Assembly: GCF_030269665.1 (NCBI RefSeq)
Contig: NZ_BSTS01000001.1
Span: 310,001 to 374,000, forward strand
Direction of reading: 5' to 3'
DNA length: 64,000 nt
From: Actinomycetospora sp. NBRC 106375
GTDB taxonomy: Bacteria > Actinomycetota > Actinomycetes > Mycobacteriales > Pseudonocardiaceae
A program made the translations under genes and the position numbers. This document shows, in pieces, positions 30,950 through 37,623 of this stretch (its first letter is position 1; the number at the start of each line of letters is the position of its first letter). The notes under the pieces were generated by a model, which searched no databases, was not told the DNA's origin, and was given only the letters and a program-made list of their open reading frames with translations.

Positions 30950-32334
30950 GCGCGCCCGCCGACCCCCGCGACCCGCTGGCCGAGGTCGCCGCCGTCGCCG
31001 ACGCCGTCCTCCTCGAGGGCTACCTGCTCTACCCGTACCGGGCGTCGGCGCAGAAGAACGCGCTGCGCTGGCAGTTCGGCGTGCTGGTGCCGCCCGCGAC
31101 GTCCGAGCGCCTCGCCGAGCCCTCCCGGAGCCGGACCGAGCTGCTCCTCGAGCCGCGGGCCGGCGCGGTGCTGCGCGTCCGGGTGCGGTTCCTGCAGGTG
31201 CAGGAGCGGGTGGTCGTCGACCGCGGGGGCCGGGTGCGCGACCGGCTCACCGTCGACGACGTCCCCCACTTCGGCTGGGACGAGGGCCTGACCCGCGAGC
31301 TGCACGCGGCGGTGCCCGTCGACGCGCTGGGGCAGCGCCCGATCACCATGCCGATCACGGGGCAGGCCACCGAGGTCCGCACGCCGATCCACGACGCCCG
31401 CGGGGTCGAGCCGGGCGCGTACGTGCGGCGGACCCGGGCGATCGCGGGGCACGCCCGGCTCACCGCCACGCCCGTGCCCGGCCCGTACCGCGTCCTGCGC
31501 CTGCGGCTCGACGTCGTCAACGACACCGTGGCCGACCCGGACCTGCCCCGCGACGAGGCCCTGCGGCGCTCGCTCGTCGCGACCCACACCGTGCTGGGTC
31601 TCGACGTCGGCGCGTTCGTCTCCAGCGCCGACCCGCCGGAGTGGGCGGCGCCCGCCGTGGCCGACTGCGTCAACGAGCACAGCTGGCCGGTGCTCGCCGG
31701 TGCGCCCGGCACCGCCCGCCTCGTCCTCGCCTCGCCGATCATCCTGTCCGACCACCCGCAGCTCGCGCCCGAGAGCCCGACCGACCTGTTCGACGGCACC
31801 GAGAACGACGAGATCCTCAGCCTGCGGACGCTGGCGCTCACCGACACCGAGAAGCGGGAGGCGCGGGCGACCGATCCGCGCGCCGCCGACCTGCTCGACG
31901 CGCTCGACGCCATGGGCCCCGAGATGTTCGAGCGGCTGCACGGGACGTTCCGCCCGGGCGGCCGCGCCGAGCCGGTCCCGACCCTCGCGACCCCGGGCAC
32001 CCCGTGGTGGGACCCCGGCGCCGACGCGTCGGTGGACCCGTCGTCCGACACCGCCCTGGTCGGCGGCGTGGAGATCGCCCGCGGCAGCACCGTCGTCCTG
32101 CGCCCCGGACCCGGCGGCGACGCCCAGGACTCATTCCTCGCTGGCGCCGCCGCCACCGTCGAGGCCGTCCTGCACGACGTCGACGGCGGCGTGCACGTCG
32201 CGGTGTCGCTCGTCGACGACCCCGGCGCCGACCTGCAGGCCACCCACGGCCGCCACCGCTACTTCCGGCCCGACGAGCTGGAGGTGCGACGGGACGCGCA
32301 GCGGAGCCGGAGCGATCGGGACGGGGCGTCGTGA
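30946..32334 (+). CDS. Hypothetical protein of the hydrogenase operon, 462 residues
   Basis: Starts at a GTG overlapping the DUF6084 stop and ends in a GTGA overlap with the endopeptidase gene. It is soluble, without signal peptide or helices. The N-terminal LLEGYLLYPYRASAQKNALRWQFGVLVP and the central SPTDLFDGTENDEILSLRTLALTDTEK recur in family members I recall from group 1h loci. A C-terminal ~60-residue beta segment (GGVEIARGSTVVLRPG...) looks like a separate small domain. Function unknown; retention in the operon argues for maturation or an electron-acceptor role. Confidence 0.75.
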   Translation: MSAPADPRDPLAEVAAVADAVLLEGYLLYPYRASAQKNALRWQFGVLVPPATSERLAEPSRSRTELLLEPRAGAVLRVRVRFLQVQERVVVDRGGRVRDRLTVDDVPHFGWDEGLTRELHAAVPVDALGQRPITMPITGQATEVRTPIHDARGVEPGAYVRRTRAIAGHARLTATPVPGPYRVLRLRLDVVNDTVADPDLPRDEALRRSLVATHTVLGLDVGAFVSSADPPEWAAPAVADCVNEHSWPVLAGAPGTARLVLASPIILSDHPQLAPESPTDLFDGTENDEILSLRTLALTDTEKREARATDPRAADLLDALDAMGPEMFERLHGTFRPGGRAEPVPTLATPGTPWWDPGADASVDPSSDTALVGGVEIARGSTVVLRPGPGGDAQDSFLAGAAATVEAVLHDVDGGVHVAVSLVDDPGADLQATHGRHRYFRPDELEVRRDAQRSRSDRDGAS

Positions 32335-32852
32335 GGATCCTCGTCGCCGGCGTCGGCAACGTCTTCTTCTCCGACGACGGGTTCGGCTCGGAGGTCGCCC
32401 GGCGCCTCCTCGCGGCCGGCGGCCTCCCCGCCGGCGTCGAGGTCGTCGACGTCGGCATCCGCGGCATGCACCTCGCCTACCAGGTGCTCGAGGGCTACGA
32501 CGTGCTCGTCGTCGTCGACGCCCACCCCGGCGGCCGCGCGCCGGGGACGCTGACCCTGCACGAGCACGACCTCGCGGGCGCCGGCGGGGACGCCGCCTTC
32601 GACCCGCACGGCATGGAGCCCGACGCCGTCCTCGACCTCGTCGGCGCCCTGGCCCGCGGGGTCGACGCGTCCGAGCTCCGCCGGGTCCTGGTCCTCGGCT
32701 GCGAGCCCGCGACCACGGGCGCCGGCATGGGGCTCACCCCGCCCGTCGCCGCCGCGGTCGACGACGCCGTCGACGTCCTCGGACGCATCGTCGCCCGCCT
32801 GCGCGCGGGCGAGCCCTTCACCGCCACCACCGACACGGGAGCCATCCGATGA
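32331..32852 (+). CDS. Hydrogenase maturation endopeptidase (HycI/HybD family)
   Basis: 173 residues from the GTG at 32331. Removes the C-terminal peptide of HhyL once nickel is in place. Motifs: GVGNVFFSDDGFG (N-terminal loop with the acidic metal ligand), VVDAHPGG (second acidic ligand) and FDPHGMEP (histidine ligand), in the HybD order E/D-D-H. It lies two genes before hypA, with overlaps on both sides. Confidence 0.93.
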   Translation: MRILVAGVGNVFFSDDGFGSEVARRLLAAGGLPAGVEVVDVGIRGMHLAYQVLEGYDVLVVVDAHPGGRAPGTLTLHEHDLAGAGGDAAFDPHGMEPDAVLDLVGALARGVDASELRRVLVLGCEPATTGAGMGLTPPVAAAVDDAVDVLGRIVARLRAGEPFTATTDTGAIR

Positions 32853-32950
32853 TCAAGATTCTGCTGCTCGCCCTCCTCGGCGCCGGGGCGTGGGCCGTGT
32901 ACCGCAACCGCGAGGACGTCGAGCGCTACCGCCGCCTCCGGGACATGTGA
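32849..32950 (+). CDS. 33-residue single-helix membrane peptide (DUF6893-like)
   Basis: ATG at 32849 overlaps the endopeptidase stop (ATGA); the stop is at 32948-32950. The sequence MIKILLLALLGAGAWAVYR is a membrane helix followed by a charged tail (NREDVERYRRLRDM). It is too short for ordinary gene callers. Its tight coupling on the 5' side and 7-bp gap to hypA make it a real gene; a membrane tether for the hydrogenase or its partners is my inference. Confidence 0.75.
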   Translation: MIKILLLALLGAGAWAVYRNREDVERYRRLRDM

Positions 32951-32957
32951 ACTCCCG

Positions 32958-33311
32958 ATGCACGAGTTCGGGGTGGCCGCCGCGCTGCTCGAGGCCGTCG
33001 AGGCCCGGGCGCGCGGACGGCCCGTGCGCGCGCTGCGGGTGCAGGTCGGGGTGCTGCAGCGCGTCGACCGCCCCGTCTTCGACCAGGCCTTCGCCCTCGT
33101 CGCCGACGGCGGCGTCGCGGACGGGGCGAGCGTCGAGATCGTCGAGGTGCCCGTCGAGGTCCGCTGCCGCGACTGCGGGGCGGCGACGCGGGCGGACGAG
33201 CTCGTCGTCACCTGCGACGGCTGCGGCGGCCACGACCTCGAGCTCGTCACCGGCGACGACCTGGTCCTGGAATCGATCACTGTCGCTCCGACACCGCAGG
33301 AGGTGGGCTGA
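32958..33311 (+). CDS. hypA: Hydrogenase nickel-insertion protein HypA
   Basis: 117 residues. The N-terminus MHEFG carries the nickel-binding His2. A zinc site is formed by CRDC and CDGC (residues ~73-93). It delivers nickel to HhyL, normally with the GTPase HypB, but no hypB is present in this cluster. TGATG overlap with hypC. Confidence 0.95.
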   Translation: MHEFGVAAALLEAVEARARGRPVRALRVQVGVLQRVDRPVFDQAFALVADGGVADGASVEIVEVPVEVRCRDCGAATRADELVVTCDGCGGHDLELVTGDDLVLESITVAPTPQEVG

Positions 33312-33598
33312 TGTGCCTCGGTATCCCGGGTGAGCTGGTGGAGATGCCCGTCGACGAGACCGACCTGGCGCTGGTGTCGGTCGCCGGGGTCCGGCGGCGG
33401 GTCAACGTCGGGCTGATCACCGAGGAGGAGGACCTCGCCGTCGGCGACTGGGTCCTCATCCACGTCGGCTTCGCGCTGGCCAAGATCGACGAGGAGGAGG
33501 CCCGGGCGGCGCTGGAGATGCTGCACGGCCTCGGACCGGCCTACGACCAGGAGATCGCGGAGTTCACCGGCTCGTCGGTCGGGAGGGAGGGACTATGA
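33311..33598 (+). CDS. hypC: Hydrogenase chaperone HypC
   Basis: 95 residues with the canonical MCLGIPGELVE start (Cys2 binds the Fe(CN)2CO unit). OB-fold strands include ALVSVAGVRRRVNVGLI and GDWVLIHVGFALAKID. It ferries the iron unit between HypD and HhyL. Overlaps hypA and hypD by TGATG and ATGA. A second HypC-like domain is fused to HypF in the facing operon. Confidence 0.96.
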   Translation: MCLGIPGELVEMPVDETDLALVSVAGVRRRVNVGLITEEEDLAVGDWVLIHVGFALAKIDEEEARAALEMLHGLGPAYDQEIAEFTGSSVGREGL

Positions 33599-34755
33599 AG
33601 TTCGTCGACGAGTTCCGCGACGCCGACACCGCCCGCGCGCTGGCCGCCCGGATCGCTGAGCTCTGCGTGCCCGGGCGCCGCTACGCCTTCATGGAGGTGT
33701 GCGGTGGGCACACCCACACCATCTACAAGCACGGGCTCGAGGACCACCTGCCGGAGTCGATCCGCCTGGTGCACGGCCCGGGCTGCCCGGTGTGCGTGCT
33801 GCCCATGGGCCGGGTCGACGACGCGATCGCCATCGCCGGGGAGCCCGACGTGATCATGACCGCGTTCGGGGACATGATGCGGGTCCCGGGCGGCGACGGG
33901 TCGTTCTTCGACGCCAAGGCCGCCGGCGCCGACATCCGGATGGTCTACTCGCCGCTGGACGCCCTCAAGATCGCCCGCGCGCATCCGGACAAGCGCGTGG
34001 TCTTCATGGCCATCGGCTTCGAGACCACGGCGCCCTCCACCGCCATGACCGTGCTCCGGGCGGCCCGCGAAGGTCTCGAGAACTTCTCGGTCTTCTGCAA
34101 CCACGTGACGATCATCCCGGCGATCAAGGCGATCCTGGACTCCCCCGACCTGCGCCTCGACGGGTTCCTCGGGCCTGGCCACGTCTCGACCGTGATCGGC
34201 TGCCGGCCCTACGAGTTCATCGCCGCCCGCCACGGCAAGCCCCTGGTGACCGCCGGCTTCGAACCCTTGGACATCCTCCAGTCGGTGTACCAGCTGATGC
34301 GCCAACTGCACGACGGACGCTGCGAGGTCGAGAACCAGTACAGCCGTGTGGTGCCCTGGGCCGGCAACCGCCGGGCCCTCGAGGTCATCGGCGAGGTCAT
34401 GGAGCTGCGACCGTATTTCGAGTGGCGGGGCCTGGGCTTCATCTCCCAGTCCGCCATGCAGGTGCGTGAGGCGTACGCGCGCTTCGACGCCGAGCGGGTC
34501 TTCGCCGTGCCGGGCGTGCGGGTGGCGGATCCGAAGGCCTGCCAGTGCGGAGAGGTGCTCAAAGGCGTCCTCGAACCGTGGGAGTGCAAGGTCTTCGGCA
34601 CCGCGTGCACGCCGGAGACACCGATCGGCACCTGCATGGTGTCCTCGGAGGGCGCCTGCGCCGCCTACTACAACTTCGGGCGCTTCAGCCGTTCGCGGGT
34701 CCGGGCCGGCTCGGCCGGGCCCACCCCGCTGGCCGACCCGGTGGTGTTGCGATGA
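33595..34755 (+). CDS. hypD: Hydrogenase maturation protein HypD
   Basis: 386 residues. Iron-sulfur scaffold on which the Fe(CN)2CO group is built. Family cysteines: EVCGGHTH (C36), GPGCPVC (C64, C67) and the C-terminal cluster CQCGEVLKG...ECKVFGTACTPETPIGTCMVSSEGAC. The start has a GGGAGGGAGGG ribosome-binding site. ATGA coupled to both hypC and hypE. Confidence 0.97.
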   Translation: MKFVDEFRDADTARALAARIAELCVPGRRYAFMEVCGGHTHTIYKHGLEDHLPESIRLVHGPGCPVCVLPMGRVDDAIAIAGEPDVIMTAFGDMMRVPGGDGSFFDAKAAGADIRMVYSPLDALKIARAHPDKRVVFMAIGFETTAPSTAMTVLRAAREGLENFSVFCNHVTIIPAIKAILDSPDLRLDGFLGPGHVSTVIGCRPYEFIAARHGKPLVTAGFEPLDILQSVYQLMRQLHDGRCEVENQYSRVVPWAGNRRALEVIGEVMELRPYFEWRGLGFISQSAMQVREAYARFDAERVFAVPGVRVADPKACQCGEVLKGVLEPWECKVFGTACTPETPIGTCMVSSEGACAAYYNFGRFSRSRVRAGSAGPTPLADPVVLR

Positions 34756-35939
34756 GCGCGCGGGACGGGATCACGAACGGGATGACCGACGAGATCGGGA
34801 ACGGCACCGAGCGTCGTGCCGGGTGGGCCGAGGAGGCGGTGGCGACCCACGCCGGCGCCGAGCACCTGCGCAGCGAGGAGCAGGTACTCGAACGCATCGA
34901 GCGGGCCCGCCGTCGCAGACCCCGGGTCCGGGAGCAACGTGTGACCCTCGCCCACGGCGCCGGCGGCAAGGCCACCCAGACCCTCATCGAGGCGGTGTTC
35001 GTCGAGGCCTTCCGCAACCCGGTGCTCGAGCAGCTCGAGGACGGTGCGTCGGTGCAGGTCGGCGACGCCCGGCTGGCGTTCACCACCGATTCCTTCGTGG
35101 TGTCGCCACTGTTCTTCCCCGGCGGGGACATCGGCGACCTCGCGGTGAACGGCACGGTCAACGACCTGGCCGTGTGCGGCGCCCGGCCGCTGCACCTGTC
35201 GGCGGGGTTCATCCTCGAGGAGGGCTTCCCGATCGCCGACCTGCGACGGGTGGCCGCCTCGATGGCCCGCGCCGCCGCCGCGGCCGGGGTCACGATCGTC
35301 ACCGGTGACACCAAGGTCGTGCGCCGCGGGCAGGCCGACGGCTGCTTCGTCACCACGGCGGGCATCGGGGTCCGCGAGCGCGCCGTCACCCTGAGCGCCG
35401 GGGCCGCCCGGCCCGGCGACGCCGTGATCGTGTCCGGGCCGATCGGCGACCACGGCGTCACCGTGATGCTCGCGCGCGGGGAGCTCGACATCGAGGCCGA
35501 CGTCGTGTCCGACACCGCGCCGATGCACGAGCTCGCCGCCGGGGTGCTCGACGCCGCCGGCGACGGGGCCCGGGTCCTGCGCGACGCCACCCGCGGCGGG
35601 GTCGCCACGATCCTCAACGAGATCGCGACCGCCTCGCAGGGCGCGATCGTCGTCGACGAGGCGGCGGTCCCGGTGCGCGAGGAGGTCAACGGCGCCGCCG
35701 AGCTCCTGGGCATCGACCCGCTCTACGTGGCCTGCGAGGGACGGCTCGTCGCGGTCGTCGACCCGTCCCGGACGGAGGCGGTGATGACCGCCCTGCGGGC
35801 CCACCCGCTGGGCGAGGGCGCCGCCGTGATCGGCCACGTCGGCGACGACCCGCCGGGGCTGGTGCTGCTGCGCACCGCGTTCGGCGGCACCCGGATCGTC
35901 GACCTGCTCGTCGGCGACCCGCTGCCGCGCATCTGCTGA
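34752..35939 (+). CDS. hypE: Hydrogenase maturation protein HypE with N-terminal extension
   Basis: 395 residues. Dehydrates thiocarboxamide to cyanide at the C-terminal cysteine; the closing PRIC is intact. The ATP-binding AIR-synthase fold shows TLAHGAGGKATQTLIE and FTTDSFVVSPLFFPGGDIGDLAVNGTVND. Typical HypE begins near this HGAGG motif, so the first ~60 residues (MSARDG...QRVTL) are an extra charged extension. They are in frame with no better internal start, since the ATG at 34752 overlaps the hypD stop. Confidence 0.95.
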   Translation: MSARDGITNGMTDEIGNGTERRAGWAEEAVATHAGAEHLRSEEQVLERIERARRRRPRVREQRVTLAHGAGGKATQTLIEAVFVEAFRNPVLEQLEDGASVQVGDARLAFTTDSFVVSPLFFPGGDIGDLAVNGTVNDLAVCGARPLHLSAGFILEEGFPIADLRRVAASMARAAAAAGVTIVTGDTKVVRRGQADGCFVTTAGIGVRERAVTLSAGAARPGDAVIVSGPIGDHGVTVMLARGELDIEADVVSDTAPMHELAAGVLDAAGDGARVLRDATRGGVATILNEIATASQGAIVVDEAAVPVREEVNGAAELLGIDPLYVACEGRLVAVVDPSRTEAVMTALRAHPLGEGAAVIGHVGDDPPGLVLLRTAFGGTRIVDLLVGDPLPRIC

Positions 35940-35956
35940 GCACGAGGAGGACAGTC

Positions 35957-36280
35957 GTGAAGGACGCCGAGAAGGGCGCGAACAAGGCGTTCGACGCCAC
36001 CAACGCCCCTGAGCCCGGGCCCGGCCGCGAGCCGTCGAGCGAGGAGCGCGACGGGATGACCGACACCGAGACCGCTCCCCAGCCGCCGCTCGGGGTCGGC
36101 GAGAGCATCAACGCCCGCGCGGAGGACATCGCGAGGGAGAACGAGGAGAAGGCCGGGGAGAAGGGGGCCTCCGGGCGCCCCTACGGCCACGGGAGCGGGA
36201 ACGAGCCCCGCGGGGTGCACCCCAACCCTCCGGTGACCGAGGGCAGCCCCGACCTCCCCACCGGCGACCAGGGCGGCTGA
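35957..36280 (+). CDS. Small acidic disordered protein at the hydrogenase operon end
   Basis: 107 residues from the GTG at 35957 behind GAGGAGGACAG. Rich in Glu, Pro, Gly and Asn (KGANKAFDATNAPEPGPGREP...), with no hydrophobic core, so it is probably intrinsically disordered. It ends 24 bp before the convergent SIS gene. No family recognised. The strong ribosome-binding site and operon position support it being expressed. Confidence 0.6.
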   Translation: MKDAEKGANKAFDATNAPEPGPGREPSSEERDGMTDTETAPQPPLGVGESINARAEDIARENEEKAGEKGASGRPYGHGSGNEPRGVHPNPPVTEGSPDLPTGDQGG

Positions 36281-36304
36281 CGCCGGGCAGGAGGTGTCCC
36301 GCCC

Positions 36305-36997
36305 TCAGCCGTCCGTCGCCGGCCCGGCCGGGGCGCCGAGCGCCCGGCGGGTGAGCTCGCCCAGCACCTGGTACACGGTGGTCTGGGCCTCCTGGATGCG
36401 GTGCACCGAGCTCGAGCGCATGACGAACAGATGGTCCACGGCGCCGGGCTCGGCCATGGCGCCACCGTCGTAGCCGGCGAGCCCGACGGTCACCAGCCCG
36501 CGGTGGCGCGCCTCGGCCAGGCCCCGCAGGACGTTGGCCGACCCCCCGCTGGTCGACAGGGCGAAGGCGACGTCGCCGGGCCGGCCGGCGGCCGCGAGGG
36601 GGCGGGCGAACACCACGTCGAACGAGACGTCGTTGGACAGGGCGGTGAGCGCCGCGACATCCGCGGTCAGGGCGACGGCCGGCAGGCAGACCGCTCCCTC
36701 CGTCTCGGGTGCGGCGAAGAGGGCGGCGACCGCCTGCGCGTCGGTGCTGCTGCCGCCGTTGCCGAACGCCCACAGGCGACCACCGCCGGCGAACGAGGCC
36801 GCGATCGCGATCGCGCAGGACGCGAGCGCCTCGGCGTACTCGGCGATCACCTGCTCGCGCAGCGCTGCGATCTCGGCGACCTTCTCGCGGGTCGAGCGGC
36901 GCACGTCGTCGAACACCGACCCGCCGGTGTCACCCGCCGGGGAGGTGGCCTCCGCCTCGCCGTAGAGGAACGGGTAGAGCGACTCGATCCCGCTCAC
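36305..36997 (-). CDS. SIS-domain protein, phosphoheptose-isomerase-like (first of two)
   Basis: 230 residues from the GTG at 36997 (GTGA overlap). SIS fold with the GmhA-like signature WAFGNGGSSTDAQAVAALF, FALSTSGGSANVLRGL, and the His of SSSVHRIQEAQTTVYQVLGELT. It is expected to bind or isomerise a sugar phosphate such as sedoheptulose-7-P, but no heptose-pathway genes (gmhB, hldE) are nearby. Last gene of a PadR-HypCF-SIS-SIS operon, which instead suggests a hydrogenase link. Confidence 0.85.
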   Translation of the reverse strand: MSGIESLYPFLYGEAEATSPAGDTGGSVFDDVRRSTREKVAEIAALREQVIAEYAEALASCAIAIAASFAGGGRLWAFGNGGSSTDAQAVAALFAAPETEGAVCLPAVALTADVAALTALSNDVSFDVVFARPLAAAGRPGDVAFALSTSGGSANVLRGLAEARHRGLVTVGLAGYDGGAMAEPGAVDHLFVMRSSSVHRIQEAQTTVYQVLGELTRRALGAPAGPATDG

Positions 36998-37623
36998 CGC
37001 CCGGCTCCCGCCCGCCGGTCCTCGGTCTGCTCGAGGAAGACGTGCGCGAGCTCCCAGAGGACGTGATAGATCGTCACGTGCAGCTCCTTCACGATCGCGG
37101 GGTCCGTCGAGCGCACGACCAGCAGGTGGTCCAGCCCGGGTGTGGCAACCACCGCGCCCGTACCGTCGCCGCCCACCAGGGCGACCGTGAGGAGACCGCG
37201 ACCGGCGGCCTCCGTCAGCGCCCGCGCCACGTTGGTGCAGGCGCCGTCGGCGGAGATCCCCACGGCGATGTCGTCGCGGTCGGCCTGCGTCCGCAGCTGC
37301 GCGGCGAAGATGTCGTCGAACCCGCGGCGCCGGGCGATGCCGGTCAGCGTGGCCGGGTCGCCCACCAGCGAGAGCGCCGGGAGCGCCCGCTTGCCGACGA
37401 TGACCGGGTGCACGAACTCCACCGCAAGGTGGGCCGCGTCGGCGGTCGCCGCCCCGTTGCCGAAGGTGAGCAGCCGCCCGCCGCGCCGGAAGCGGACCGC
37501 CATGTCGCGGCACGCCGCGGCGATCCGCTCGTCCTGCCCGGCCAGCGCGCGGGTCGGCTCTCCTCGCCGGCGGACAGCATCCGCCGCGTCCCGCGCCGTG
37601 AGCGTCACCGCACCGGTGTTCAC
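36994..37623 (-). CDS. SIS-domain protein, phosphoheptose-isomerase-like (second of two)
   Basis: 209 residues from the GTG at 37623. Same family as its downstream neighbour: LLTFGNGAATADAAHLAVEF replaces the usual NGGSxxDAxH (N-G-A-A here, with the D and H kept), then VGISADGACTNVARAL in place of the TSGxSxNV phosphate loop. These changes could alter phosphate binding. VKELHVTIYHVLWELAHVFLE supplies the conserved His. It overlaps HypF upstream and the first SIS gene downstream (GTGA both). Confidence 0.85.
   Translation of the reverse strand: MNTGAVTLTARDAADAVRRRGEPTRALAGQDERIAAACRDMAVRFRRGGRLLTFGNGAATADAAHLAVEFVHPVIVGKRALPALSLVGDPATLTGIARRRGFDDIFAAQLRTQADRDDIAVGISADGACTNVARALTEAAGRGLLTVALVGGDGTGAVVATPGLDHLLVVRSTDPAIVKELHVTIYHVLWELAHVFLEQTEDRRAGAGR

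Noticed and set aside
36305-37623. A lipopolysaccharide heptose pathway
   Set aside because: Only SIS proteins are present; no gmhB or hldE, and an actinomycete does not make LPS.
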